The notes under the pieces: model-generated
The model's input: the letters and a program-made list of their open reading frames with translations, nothing else
The model's database searches: none
What the model was told of the DNA's origin: nothing
Source: Bacteroidota bacterium
Lineage (GTDB): Bacteria > Bacteroidota > Bacteroidia > B-17B0 > Aurantibacillaceae
DNA length: 64,000 bases
Direction: 5' to 3'
NCBI GenBank assembly: GCA_963169355.1
Contig: CAUJCR010000061.1
Coordinates: forward strand, 37,381 to 101,380
In this document: positions 20,025 to 29,613 of the stretch, in pieces
How the letters are laid out: every line of letters begins with the position of its first letter
How positions within the stretch are numbered: the stretch's first letter is position 1
Program-made: the position numbers and the translations under genes

Positions 20025-22715
20025 ATGTTTAAGTTCCGATATATATTATACACAACACTATTTACCATCTTATGTGTGTATGCCAAGGCTACGCATAATA
20101 GGGCTGGAGAAATTACTTACCGTTGGTTGGGAGGCTACAAATATGAAATTAAAATAACAACCTATACTAATATTGGCTCTGCCAATTTAGCCGATCGTTG
20201 CGAAGACACTTTATATTTTGGCGACGGCACGAGTGCAGTTGTATTTAGGAGCAATGGCCCTGTAGGTGGCTGTTCGCCAGCGCATGAAGGGGTTCCAATT
20301 ACTACAACCATAAAACTAAATGAATACATCACACAACATGTTTATCCTGGTCCAGGCACTTATAGGTTAAGCATGAAAGATCCAAACCGAAATGCAGGTA
20401 TTTTGAATATGCTCAACTCAGTGAATCAAGCTTTTTATATTGAATCTTATTTGATAATTCCTACCTTTGGTATTACTCACAATTCATCTCCCATACTTAC
20501 ATTTCCACCTATTGATAATGGCTGTGTTGGAAAATGTTTTATGCACAACCCAGGTGCGGTAGATGCCGATGGTGATAGTTTATCTTACGAACTCACCACT
20601 TGCAAAGCCGATATTGGTGTAACCTGTGCTGGTTATACTTATCCTGCTACTGGCGGCGGTATTTATACCATAGATCCTATTACTGGAACACTTACTTGGT
20701 GTACACCACAATTACAAGGAGAATACAACTTAGCTATTTTAATAAAAGAATGGCGAAAAAAAGATGACGGCACTTACTTTATGGTTGGCTCTGTATTAAG
20801 AGATTTACAAGTAGATGTAGGAGCGTGTAACAACAACCCTCCTGTTATAAAACCAATTACCGATACCTGTATTGTAGCAGGTAGCATCATTACCAAAACG
20901 ATTTCGGCAAGCGACCCTGATGTAGATTTTTTAACCTTAGAGGCCAACGGTGGTCCATTTAATGTGTCGGCACCACTTGCTACATTTTCATCACCTCCTG
21001 GTGTAAGCCCTGTAACCGGTATTTTTACTTGGCAAACAACTTGTGTACATGTTAGAAAAACGCCTTATCAAGTAACCGTTAAAGTAAAAGATAGCGATCC
21101 AATGGTAAGTCTTGTTGATTTTAAATCGTTTAACATCAAAGTTATTCCTCCTGCTCCTCAAAATGTAACCGCACAACCTATAGGCACAAGCATTAAAGTA
21201 ACTTGGAATAAACCAGCTTGTTATAATAGCTCAGCACCTAATCCTTTAGTACGCTATTGCGTATATAGAAAGGCAGATTGCAACCCTTGGTTACCTAGTT
21301 ATTGCGAAGTTGGCGTGCCTAGTAGTGCAGGCTATACAAAAATTGGTTGTACAAGTAGTTTAAATGACACCACCTTGCTTGATACAAATAGTGGCAATGG
21401 TCTTTCTCAAGGCACCAACTATCATTACGTAGTTGTGGCGGTGTATTTAGATGGCTCCGAGAGCTACGCCTCTGCACAAAGTAATTGCGTACAATTAAAA
21501 AGAGATGTGCCTATTTTGGTAAATGTAGATGTGCAATCTACCGATGTAAGCACCGGAACGGTTTCTGTAAGATGGATTAAACCTGTATTAGGCGCTAGTA
21601 ATTTAGATACCGTTGCCGTTACTGGTCCTTATGAATTTAGATTGTATCATTACAATGGCTTTTCTGGCACTTTCTCACAAATTTATAGTGTAACTAAGCC
21701 ATACTTTGCAGCGTTAAATCAATTAAGCGATACTACTTTTATTCATACGAACATTAATACACAAACATCAGCTCACACCTATAAAATTGAATTTTATGCC
21801 AATGGCATTTTTGTAGGTGATGGACAAAAAGCATCTTCTGTATTTTTAAGTTTAACACCAGCCGGAAATCAAATCACATTAAGCTGGCAAGAACTTACAC
21901 CTTGGGCAAATTATAAATATTACATTTATAGAAAAGCGCCATTGCAAGGTTCGTTTACCCTAATTGACAGTACAACTAATCACACCTACACCAACACAGG
22001 GCTGGCAAATAACGCATTATATTGTTATAAAGTACAATCTGTTGGACAATATTCCGACCCAAGCATTATTCGACCATTATTAAACTTTTCGCAAGAGGCT
22101 TGTGAAAAACCAAAAGACACCACACCGCCTTGTTCGCCATTATTAAACATTACATCTAATTGCATAACGCCTAGCGTAAAATTAGTGTGGAATAATCCTA
22201 ATCATAGTTGTGCTAATGATGTGGTAAAATATAATATTTATTATAGCGAAACAGACGATGAAGATACCCCATTACAAATTATAGATTCCATTAGAACATT
22301 ATCTGATACAATTATTGTGTTTGATAATTTAACGTCTATAGCAGGATGCTATGCTATTACCGCCGTAGATTCATCAGGTAATGAAAGTGCAATTACTGAC
22401 AAAGTGTGTATTGATAATTGCCCTGAATACGAATTACCTAATGTTATTACCATTAATGGCGATGGTGTGAATGATTTCTTTAAAGCCATCAAAAATCGAT
22501 ATGTGAAAGATATTGATTTGAAAATTTATAACCGATGGGGCACACTTGTATTTGAAACCACTGACCCAGCATTTATGTGGGATGGTACATCCTTGCAATC
22601 AAAACTACCGTGTACAGACGGTACTTATTTCTACATTTGCGAGGTGAACGAAATTAGGGTAATGAAAACAGAGCCTAGAAAACTAAAAGGCTTTCTTCAG
22701 ATATTCAACCAATAG
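20025..22715 (+). CDS. Secreted Fn3-type protein with gliding-motility-like (CHU_C, type B) C-terminal domain
   Basis: 896 residues from the ATG at 20025 (a GTG at 20022 is also in frame). After a signal peptide ending near CVYAKA, residues about 25-270 repeat the N-terminal domain of the preceding gene (AGEITYRWLGGYKYEIKI, FGDGTSAVVFRSNGP). Then come a cadherin/PKD-like stretch (DPDVDFLTLEANGGPF) and several fibronectin-III-like units. The last ~90 residues are the CHU_C/gliding-motility-associated domain (PNVITINGDGVNDFF, IYNRWGTLVFET, WDGT, GTYFYICEV), a type B T9SS signal. It is likely a long surface or released protein partnered with its shorter neighbour. Confidence 0.88.
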   Translation: MFKFRYILYTTLFTILCVYAKATHNRAGEITYRWLGGYKYEIKITTYTNIGSANLADRCEDTLYFGDGTSAVVFRSNGPVGGCSPAHEGVPITTTIKLNEYITQHVYPGPGTYRLSMKDPNRNAGILNMLNSVNQAFYIESYLIIPTFGITHNSSPILTFPPIDNGCVGKCFMHNPGAVDADGDSLSYELTTCKADIGVTCAGYTYPATGGGIYTIDPITGTLTWCTPQLQGEYNLAILIKEWRKKDDGTYFMVGSVLRDLQVDVGACNNNPPVIKPITDTCIVAGSIITKTISASDPDVDFLTLEANGGPFNVSAPLATFSSPPGVSPVTGIFTWQTTCVHVRKTPYQVTVKVKDSDPMVSLVDFKSFNIKVIPPAPQNVTAQPIGTSIKVTWNKPACYNSSAPNPLVRYCVYRKADCNPWLPSYCEVGVPSSAGYTKIGCTSSLNDTTLLDTNSGNGLSQGTNYHYVVVAVYLDGSESYASAQSNCVQLKRDVPILVNVDVQSTDVSTGTVSVRWIKPVLGASNLDTVAVTGPYEFRLYHYNGFSGTFSQIYSVTKPYFAALNQLSDTTFIHTNINTQTSAHTYKIEFYANGIFVGDGQKASSVFLSLTPAGNQITLSWQELTPWANYKYYIYRKAPLQGSFTLIDSTTNHTYTNTGLANNALYCYKVQSVGQYSDPSIIRPLLNFSQEACEKPKDTTPPCSPLLNITSNCITPSVKLVWNNPNHSCANDVVKYNIYYSETDDEDTPLQIIDSIRTLSDTIIVFDNLTSIAGCYAITAVDSSGNESAITDKVCIDNCPEYELPNVITINGDGVNDFFKAIKNRYVKDIDLKIYNRWGTLVFETTDPAFMWDGTSLQSKLPCTDGTYFYICEVNEIRVMKTEPRKLKGFLQIFNQ

Positions 22716-22726
22716 TTTAATTAACG

Positions 22727-23689
22727 GTGTCGAAAAGAACTACTTGGATATTTTTTATTTTTTTATCTTACATTGTTCTACAATTTCTTTGGTGGGAAAT
22801 TTTACTAGTACGTCATTCTAACGAAATCATTCATCTCAAGCAAAACATAGCGGCCATATCATCAAGCGATGAAAAAATTATTTTAAGAGATATTGCCGAA
22901 CTACAAAATAGAAAAACCTTACAGGTTTACATGATTGCTGGAGAGGGTACGGTATTCCTACTTATTCTTTTATACGGTGCTTACTTAGTAAGAAAAGCCA
23001 TTAAACAAGAAAACGAATTATTAAGTCAAAAAAATAATTTTATATTAAGTGTGTCACATGAATTAAAAACACCCATTGCAGCTACTAAACTACAACTACA
23101 AACTTTACTAAAGCATGAATTAGATAGAGAAAAACAAAAAGAATTGCTTAATAATGCGTTGACAGAAAACAACAGGTTACATAAGCTAGTAGATAATGTA
23201 TTAATAGTTAACCAAATTGAAAACAATAATTTAGGCACACAAAAACAATTGCTCAACCTAAGCGACCTCGTAAAGGAAACCCTTACTCGTTATTTCAATG
23301 CACTTATAGAATCTAAGCACATAAGTTTAAATATTGATGATGCCATTACTTATACAGGCGATAAAGAGTTGCTTTCTTCGGTAATTATTAACCTAATTGA
23401 AAACAGCATTAAATATTCATTTAATGATGTAGCCATTACAGTTAGTTTAAAAAAAGAAGATGTTGCTGTTTTAAAAATTGCCGACAATGGTTGTGGTATA
23501 GACGATAAAGACAAACGATTATTATTTAATAAATTTTACCGAGCTGGTAACGAAAATACTCGTAAAACAAAAGGTACAGGCTTGGGATTATACATTGTAA
23601 AAAACATTTGCAACTTACATAAGATTTCTATTTCAGTAAAAGATAATACCCCTAAAGGAACTATCTTCGAACTCCGTTTTAACGCCTAA
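22727..23689 (+). CDS. Membrane-bound sensor histidine kinase without adjacent response regulator
   Basis: 320 residues read from a GTG start; the first hydrophobic helix begins within a few residues and no suitable ATG exists. Two transmembrane segments (about 6-24 and 72-90) flank a short ~45-residue periplasmic loop. HisKA follows with phospho-acceptor His111 in SVSHELKTP, then the ATPase domain with NLIENSIKYS (N box), DNGCGIDDKD (G1) and GTGLGLYIVKNI (G2). No response regulator gene is adjacent. It sits 11 bases after the CHU_C gene and 3 bases before the importer lipoprotein gene, so it may tie expression of the importer or the secreted proteins to an envelope signal. Confidence 0.9.
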   Translation: MSKRTTWIFFIFLSYIVLQFLWWEILLVRHSNEIIHLKQNIAAISSSDEKIILRDIAELQNRKTLQVYMIAGEGTVFLLILLYGAYLVRKAIKQENELLSQKNNFILSVSHELKTPIAATKLQLQTLLKHELDREKQKELLNNALTENNRLHKLVDNVLIVNQIENNNLGTQKQLLNLSDLVKETLTRYFNALIESKHISLNIDDAITYTGDKELLSSVIINLIENSIKYSFNDVAITVSLKKEDVAVLKIADNGCGIDDKDKRLLFNKFYRAGNENTRKTKGTGLGLYIVKNICNLHKISISVKDNTPKGTIFELRFNA

Positions 23690-23692
23690 ACT

Positions 23693-24829
23693 ATGATGAA
23701 ATTTCTTTTTTATTGCTCACTTGTTCTACTTGTTTCTTGTCATTCATCTACCACAGAAGATGCCCGTGTAAAAACCGATTCTTTATCGGTTACTGAACAG
23801 CCTCTAAAATACGCTAAGCAATTTAAGATTAAAAAGAACAAAGATTATACAATTATCGAATTATTTGGAGACAAAACCTCTCGACATGTAACAAGTAGTT
23901 TAGTATTGTATAGGGACAATAAACCAAATTTAGGCAACGATTATTTTTATATCAAAACACCTGTAAGTCGTGTAGCGTGTATGAGTTCTATTTACACCAC
24001 TATGATGCAGAAATTAAATTGCGATCAATACATTGTAGCCATAGATAATGTTGATTATTATAACGACACTAGCATTCAAAAAAGAGTGCGTGAAAATAAC
24101 ATTATTGAATTATCAAAAGGACCAAAAGTAGAAATTGAAAAAACGATTGTTTTAAATCCAGATTTGTTTTTAACCTTTGGCATGGGAAATCCTAAAGAAG
24201 ATGTAGAAACCAAAATAATACAAGCAGGAATACCCGTAGCTATTACACTCGACCATGTTGAGGAAACACCATTAGCGCGTGCCGAATGGTTAAAATTTGT
24301 GGCGTGTTTTTTTAATAAAGAATCATTAGGTGACTCATTATTTACAATTACCGAAACTAATTATAATCGCTTAAAATCGTTAACTCAATCGCTAACTCAA
24401 AAACCAAGTGTACTTACCGAAATTAAGTATGGCGATGCATGGTATATTCCATCGGGTAAAAGTTATATGGCGGCGATTATAAATGATGCAGGCGGCGATT
24501 ATTTTTGGAAAGATGAAAAAACAGGTAGTACACCACTCTCTTTTGAGGTTGTGTATGAAAAAGCAAAAGATTGTGATTTTTGGATTAATCAATACAATAT
24601 AAATTCAAAGGCAGAACTATTAAGCCACGACGAACGATATGGCTTATTTAAAGCTTTTAAAGACAATAAACTTTACAACAACAATAAAGTACAAAATAAA
24701 TTAGGCTTTAGTAATTATTGGGAAACAGGTGTTACAAATCCTGACGATATACTTGCTGATTTAATTGCTATTTTTACACCAAGCTTACTTCCTAATCATC
24801 AACTAAAATATTATAAACACATTGAATAG
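23693..24829 (+). CDS. ABC importer substrate-binding lipoprotein (BtuF/FecB-like)
   Basis: 378 residues. The signal peptide ends at a lipobox with Cys16 (LVSC). The body has the features of helical-backbone binding proteins: RVACMSSIYTTMMQKLNCDQ near the first lobe start, GPKVEIEKTIVLNPDLFLTF before the linker helix, and LPNHQLKYYKHIE at the end. Proteins of this class deliver cobalamin, heme or ferric siderophores to FecCD-type permeases. The sequence does not decide which. It is followed by the permease (6 bases) and ATPase (4-base overlap) genes, which complete the importer. No riboswitch or Fur-box was recognised upstream. Confidence 0.88.
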   Translation: MMKFLFYCSLVLLVSCHSSTTEDARVKTDSLSVTEQPLKYAKQFKIKKNKDYTIIELFGDKTSRHVTSSLVLYRDNKPNLGNDYFYIKTPVSRVACMSSIYTTMMQKLNCDQYIVAIDNVDYYNDTSIQKRVRENNIIELSKGPKVEIEKTIVLNPDLFLTFGMGNPKEDVETKIIQAGIPVAITLDHVEETPLARAEWLKFVACFFNKESLGDSLFTITETNYNRLKSLTQSLTQKPSVLTEIKYGDAWYIPSGKSYMAAIINDAGGDYFWKDEKTGSTPLSFEVVYEKAKDCDFWINQYNINSKAELLSHDERYGLFKAFKDNKLYNNNKVQNKLGFSNYWETGVTNPDDILADLIAIFTPSLLPNHQLKYYKHIE

Positions 24830-24835
24830 TTTACA

Positions 24836-25834
24836 TTGAGCCAATCAAAATTCATATTCACCATCCTTGGATTTGTTGTTTTATTATTTCTGCTGTTTAT
24901 TGTTGATATTAGTTTTGGAAGCATTAATCTTTTCTCCATTTCAAAAAACGACCCTTTATTTTCTACTATTTTATTTGATATTAGAATGCCCAAAGCAATT
25001 ACCGCTATTGTTTCTGGCTCGGGGTTGGCATTGTGTGGTTTGTTAATGCAAAGTTTATTTAGAAACCCATTAGCTGGACCTTATGCACTAGGTATTAGTA
25101 GCGGGTCGGGACTTTTTGTAGCCATTGCAACCATTATGGTATCCACAGTAAGTTTTGCTGGACATTATTTTATGGGGAAAAGCATTGTTGTTTTGTTTGC
25201 TATTTTGGGAGCTTTATTAGTTACACTTATCATCTTATGGGTTGCACAAAGAAATAAATCAAATGTTACAGTGCTCTTAGTGGGTTTAATGTTATCTCAA
25301 ATATTTGGGGCTATACAAGGACTTATTGAATATTTAGGGAATGCCGAAAACATTAAAACATTTATTGTTTGGGGGATGGGAAATATTGGCTCAACAACAT
25401 TAAGTGATTTATCTTTTATACTGCCTGTATATTTAATTACTGTACTATATTCATTTACTTGTATTAAATCTCTTAATGCTATCTTATTAAGTGAACAGTA
25501 TGCTATTAACTTAGGTATAAATATTAAAAGCATGCGTATCAGTATTATCATCATTTGTGCGCTATTAGTAGGATTAATAACTGCATATTGTGGTCCTATT
25601 GCCTTTGTAGGAATTTCTGTTCCTATTGCTAGTAGATTATTTCTTAAAACTGCACATCACTTACACCAAATTGTATTTTGTTTATTGCTTGGTGCCATTG
25701 TTGTTTTAGTAGCCGATATTTTATGTCAATTGTTAAGCCATCAATTTGCATTACCTTTAAATACGGTAACCACCATTATTGGTTCGCCTATTGTAATTTA
25801 CTTATTGTTTAAATCTAAATTTAGCATTTCATGA
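24836..25834 (+). CDS. FecCD/BtuC-type ABC importer permease
   Basis: 332 residues, read from a TTG start at 24836 because the first membrane helix begins right after it. About nine to ten membrane helices are visible. Family motifs are IRMPKAITAIVSGSGLALCG, LMQSLFRNPLAGPYALGIS and, near the end, GPIAFVGISVPIASRLF, which contacts the ATPase. It forms the inner-membrane pore for cobalamin, heme or siderophore import with the lipoprotein upstream and the ATPase downstream. Its stop overlaps the ATPase ATG by four bases, typical of coupled subunits. Confidence 0.92.
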   Translation: MSQSKFIFTILGFVVLLFLLFIVDISFGSINLFSISKNDPLFSTILFDIRMPKAITAIVSGSGLALCGLLMQSLFRNPLAGPYALGISSGSGLFVAIATIMVSTVSFAGHYFMGKSIVVLFAILGALLVTLIILWVAQRNKSNVTVLLVGLMLSQIFGAIQGLIEYLGNAENIKTFIVWGMGNIGSTTLSDLSFILPVYLITVLYSFTCIKSLNAILLSEQYAINLGINIKSMRISIIIICALLVGLITAYCGPIAFVGISVPIASRLFLKTAHHLHQIVFCLLLGAIVVLVADILCQLLSHQFALPLNTVTTIIGSPIVIYLLFKSKFSIS

Positions 25835-26496
25835 TAGAAGTAAAGGATTTAAAAATAGGGTATCATAAACACAAAGTCATATTTGAAAACATAGCATTTA
25901 AGGCTCATGCTGGAGAACTCATTGGGATTATTGGAAATAATGGCGTTGGAAAATCTACGCTTATAAAAACACTTACTAAATCTATAGAACCAATAGGTGG
26001 TGAAATTATTATTCAGCAAAAAAATAGCATTCATTATTCATCACAACAACTGGCACAGGTTATATCAATTGTTAATACAGAACGCATAGGAGGCTTTAAT
26101 TTGACTGTGTGGGATGTGGTAGCATTAGGCAGAACACCCTATATTAATATATTTGGAAAATTAAGCGCAAGCGATACAGAAATTATTATGCAAAGTATGG
26201 AACGGTTGCAAATTCTGCACCTTAAAGATATTTTAATAGACGAACTAAGCGACGGACAAAGACAAAAGGTAATGATTGCAAAATCTTTAGCACAACAAAC
26301 GCCAATCATCATTTTAGATGAGCCTACTGCTTTCTTAGATTACAATTCCAAACATCAACTCTTTTTTACTTTAAAGCAACTGTGCGAACAACAATCTAAA
26401 CTCATCTTAGTGTCTTCGCACGATTTAGATTTAATGAATAAATACACACACCGTTCTTTTATTCTTGAAGAACCAAATCATTTTTCCATTCAATAA
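25831..26496 (+). CDS. ABC importer ATPase (FecE/BtuD-like)
   Basis: 221 residues with one complete ATP-binding cassette: Walker A GNNGVGKST (about 36-44), signature LSDGQRQ, Walker B IIILDEPTAFLD and the switch histidine in SSHDLD. It is somewhat shorter than the usual ~250 residues because it stops soon after the switch region. It powers the importer formed with the two preceding genes; the ATG lies inside the permease stop (ATGA overlap). It ends convergently, 13 bases before the end of the SLT gene. Confidence 0.93.
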   Translation: MIEVKDLKIGYHKHKVIFENIAFKAHAGELIGIIGNNGVGKSTLIKTLTKSIEPIGGEIIIQQKNSIHYSSQQLAQVISIVNTERIGGFNLTVWDVVALGRTPYINIFGKLSASDTEIIMQSMERLQILHLKDILIDELSDGQRQKVMIAKSLAQQTPIIILDEPTAFLDYNSKHQLFFTLKQLCEQQSKLILVSSHDLDLMNKYTHRSFILEEPNHFSIQ

Positions 26497-26509
26497 AATT
26501 TAACATTAA

Positions 26510-27589
26510 TCACCTCAAAGAGGTTTCTGAATCGGCATTACTCTGAGGTAAATGGAGTGGCTTAGGTGCCAACCCAAACAAATCATTTACTTCTAAATAA
26601 GCAGCTAATACCAACTGCGAATAGTTTTGTGATGCCGAACGAAATTGTTTTGTTTCTGTTCTCCAAAGTGTGTAAATTACATTCATGTCGCCTATGGTTG
26701 GTCTAAATGTAAAGAGTGCTCTTTTCAAATTTCCTGCGCCTGCGTGGTAGGCGTGCATCACTAATAATCTAAACCACAAATCTGTTTCATTATAATTAGA
26801 AATACCTAATGAGTCTAAAATTTCTTTGGTTTTAGGAATACATATTTTTTTAATTAAACTTGATGCTGCGTAGGCTGAACGATCAAAGTCGGCTCTTTCA
26901 TCAATATGCTTATTCACTTTTAAGCCAAATAATCGCGCAACATCTTTCATTAATTGAAATGGTCCATAAGCCCCAGCATTTGATTTTTGTAACCGATTGG
27001 GGCTTTCTATCATTAATATAGCTTGGGCATACCACGGGTCAACTCCATTAGCTATAAATCCATTAATCCCTCTCTCAAAATTTTGAGAGGCTTTCCCGAA
27101 ATCATAAAAAAAACTTTTTCCATTAGTAAGTAAAATTCTAGCCGAGTCGTCTAAACAATACCAATTCCTAAGGCTATCTTTATAACAAGACTTTGTAGCT
27201 AAATCATAATTACTCCAGGTTTTAATATTTGTTTTACATAACACTACTCTATCATAAGGTGTATTAAATAAAGCTGAATCTTTATGTAAATTCATAATAC
27301 TACGCCAAAATTTTACATTTTGAATGGTATCACAACCTAAACGGTAAATATCAGTGTCAAATACAAAATCGTGCTTTTCGTTGGTTTTAAAATTTTTAAC
27401 TGAAATCACATCTTGTCTCAAATCCACAGTCACAGGCGTCTCACTCATTACCATACCACTATCTGGCGGTAATAAAAACAACTTAAGTGAAACAAATATA
27501 GAAAGCAGTATTGGCATAAGTTTTATGAGTCCAAAAGATACAATTATAATGCATAAACCATTAATAAGTATCCATTTGTTTTTTAACAA
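26510..27589 (-). CDS. Lytic transglycosylase with SLT domain, membrane anchored
   Basis: 359 residues, read from a TTG start so that the N-terminal hydrophobic segment (about 6-40) is complete. The C-terminal half is the SLT fold: AQAILMIESPNRL with the predicted catalytic Glu195 followed by Ser, then AGAYGPFQLMKDVARLFGL, and later HAYHAGAGNLKRAL. Such enzymes cut murein glycan strands and form 1,6-anhydro ends in the periplasm. Residues about 45-165 match nothing recognised. The gene is monocistronic and convergent with the importer operon. Confidence 0.88.
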   Translation of the reverse strand: MLKNKWILINGLCIIIVSFGLIKLMPILLSIFVSLKLFLLPPDSGMVMSETPVTVDLRQDVISVKNFKTNEKHDFVFDTDIYRLGCDTIQNVKFWRSIMNLHKDSALFNTPYDRVVLCKTNIKTWSNYDLATKSCYKDSLRNWYCLDDSARILLTNGKSFFYDFGKASQNFERGINGFIANGVDPWYAQAILMIESPNRLQKSNAGAYGPFQLMKDVARLFGLKVNKHIDERADFDRSAYAASSLIKKICIPKTKEILDSLGISNYNETDLWFRLLVMHAYHAGAGNLKRALFTFRPTIGDMNVIYTLWRTETKQFRSASQNYSQLVLAAYLEVNDLFGLAPKPLHLPQSNADSETSLR

Positions 27590-27721
27590 TTTGTTTTTTA
27601 TAAAGTTAACGAAAAATATACAAAAATCCGAATTTATCTCGTTTTAAAAATTTCAGATAAAAGTAATTGATATTCCATTTGTTCAAACTTCCAAATCTTA
27701 GTTTATTCCTTAGCTTTATAT

Positions 27722-27729
27722 TATATTTG
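27722..27729 (+). promoter_or_regulatory. Likely -7 element for the TauE/SafE-mltG operon
   Basis: TATATTTG, a full TAnnTTTG match, lies 11 bases before the ATG at 27741. A weak TTAG at 27698-27701 is at the expected -33 distance. Confidence 0.45.
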
Positions 27730-27740
27730 CACTCTTAATT

Positions 27741-28553
27741 ATGGTTATATTAGGCTATATCGCATTTCTTATTATTGGATTAATTTTAGGATTAATAGGT
27801 GGTGGTGGCTCAATACTTGGCGTTCCTGTATTAGTTTATATTTTATGCTATGACGCCGAGATAGCAACTGGATATTCATTATTTATAGTAGGATTAACCT
27901 CATTAATTGGAGCAATAGCTTACCTAAAAAAAGGAGAACTAAGTGTTGAAGCTATACTTCAATTCGCCATCGCTTCTCTAATTACTGTTTTTTGCGTTAG
28001 AAAATTTGTAATGCCTGCCATCCCCGAAGAATTACATTTATTGGGAATTGAACTCTCTAAACATACACTTATCATGTTAGTGTTTTCACTACTTATATTA
28101 GCTTCATCATATAATATGATTAAAAAGAGAAAACCAAATCGAATAAGTGAAATAAAATGGGATGAATTTTCAAGAAGTCCATTAGGGGTTCCTTTTGTAA
28201 TCACACTAGGTATAATCATTGGATTTATTACAGGTTTTGTGGGAGCTGGCGGTGGTTTTATCATAGTGCCAGTATTAATATCATTTTTACGGTTAAGCTT
28301 TAAACAAGCTGTAGGTACCTCTTTATGTATTATTGCATTAAACTCATTAATTGGTTTTACAGGAAACATAGGAACTTACGAAATTGATTGGCTATTTTTA
28401 ATAACCATTTCCACCATTTGCAGTTTAGGTATTATTATTGGAAGTGTATTATCTAATTATATTTCATCTCACAAATTGAAACCAGCCTTTGGATGGTTTA
28501 CACTCGTTGTTGGAATTATTGTTATAATTAAAGAAACTATTTTTAGAAGTTAG
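27741..28553 (+). CDS. TauE/SafE family sulfite/anion exporter-like permease
   Basis: 270 residues with about eight membrane helices in two related halves. Each half starts with the family's glycine-rich motif: LGLIGGGGSILGVPVLVYIL (about 18-37) and GFVGAGGGFIIVPVLISFLR (about 172-191). Members move sulfite, sulfoacetate or related anions, and the substrate of this one is not determined. The mltG gene starts 3 bases downstream, so they share a transcript although their roles seem unrelated. Confidence 0.92.
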   Translation: MVILGYIAFLIIGLILGLIGGGGSILGVPVLVYILCYDAEIATGYSLFIVGLTSLIGAIAYLKKGELSVEAILQFAIASLITVFCVRKFVMPAIPEELHLLGIELSKHTLIMLVFSLLILASSYNMIKKRKPNRISEIKWDEFSRSPLGVPFVITLGIIIGFITGFVGAGGGFIIVPVLISFLRLSFKQAVGTSLCIIALNSLIGFTGNIGTYEIDWLFLITISTICSLGIIIGSVLSNYISSHKLKPAFGWFTLVVGIIVIIKETIFRS

Positions 28554-28556
28554 TTA

Positions 28557-29588
28557 GTGATAAAAAAGTTTTTTTCAATACTCATTCTTTCTGTGTTGGC
28601 CTATGTTGGCTACAGGACTTACCAAAGTTTATTTAAGAGTAATGTGGAGCTAAATGGAAAAAAATTTACCTACATCTATATAAAAACAGGAGCTACACTT
28701 AACGATGTATTAGATGAATTGTTTTCGCAAAACATAATAAAAGACGAAGAAAGTTTTAGATGGACAGCTAAAGGCATGAATTTGGCTAAAAACATAAACC
28801 CTGGAAAATACCGCATTGATGGCACTATGAGTAACCGCTCCATCATTAAAATGATTATTAATGCTAAGCAAGAAAAAGTAAAATTATATTTTAACTCACA
28901 AATTAGAACTAAAGAACAGTTTATAGAATACATTGCAGATAAACTCGAACTCAACGAATCCGAACTGGAAGATTATTGCTCTAATAACAAGTTACTGGAA
29001 GAGAAGTATAATCTTAATAGCGACAACTTTATGGCCTTAATTGTTCCTGAAACGTATGAAGTAAACTGGGCTATTACACTAAACGATTTATTTAAACGTA
29101 TTGAAACAAGCTATAACCAACAATGGACAGAGGCTAAAAAAGCAATTGCAAAAAAAATGGGATATAGCATTCCTCAATTAGTAACATTAGCATCTATTGT
29201 ACAAAGTGAAAGTGGCATAAAAACCGAGCAACAAAAAATTGCTGGGGTTTACATCAATCGTCTAAATAAAAATATGCGATTACAAGCCGACCCAACTGTT
29301 GTGTTTGCCAATGGAAATTTTGAAGTGCAACGTGTGTTGGCTGAAGACAAAGAAATAGACTCGCCCTATAACACTTATAAATATAACGGCTTACCGCCTG
29401 GTCCCATTTGTTTAGTAAAACCAAGTACAATAGATGCAGTTTTAAATTACACAAAACATAATTACATTTATTTTTGTGCTAATTCCGATTTTAGTGGTAC
29501 TTCATTATTTACCACCAATTTTAAAACACATTTAAAAAATGCACAAGCCTATCAAGATGCTTTAAACAAAAAGGGAATAAAACGATAA
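28557..29588 (+). CDS. mltG: Endolytic transglycosylase MltG
   Basis: 343 residues from a GTG start 3 bases after the preceding stop. One N-terminal membrane helix (about 4-20), a LysM-like subdomain, then the YceG-like catalytic domain. The active-site segment reads LASIVQSESG with Glu218, the position of the catalytic glutamate in E. coli MltG. The E. coli residue two places earlier (Glu of the EKET motif) is Gln216 here. Further motifs are IAGVYINRL and MRLQADPTVVFA, and SPYNTYKYNGLPPGPICLV. The enzyme cleaves nascent glycan strands at the inner membrane and sets their length. Confidence 0.95.
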   Translation: MIKKFFSILILSVLAYVGYRTYQSLFKSNVELNGKKFTYIYIKTGATLNDVLDELFSQNIIKDEESFRWTAKGMNLAKNINPGKYRIDGTMSNRSIIKMIINAKQEKVKLYFNSQIRTKEQFIEYIADKLELNESELEDYCSNNKLLEEKYNLNSDNFMALIVPETYEVNWAITLNDLFKRIETSYNQQWTEAKKAIAKKMGYSIPQLVTLASIVQSESGIKTEQQKIAGVYINRLNKNMRLQADPTVVFANGNFEVQRVLAEDKEIDSPYNTYKYNGLPPGPICLVKPSTIDAVLNYTKHNYIYFCANSDFSGTSLFTTNFKTHLKNAQAYQDALNKKGIKR

Positions 29589-29613
29589 GTCACTTGTATA
29601 ACTATATTACGCT

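Noticed and set aside
23400..24900. Cobalamin riboswitch or Fur box for the importer operon
   Set aside because: The gaps are only 3-11 bases long and no conserved riboswitch box or palindrome was found upstream of the importer genes.
26512..26524. Small hairpin ACCTC-AAA-GAGGT between the importer ATPase and SLT genes
   Set aside because: The stem has only five pairs and no proper T run follows, so it is not strong enough to call a terminator.
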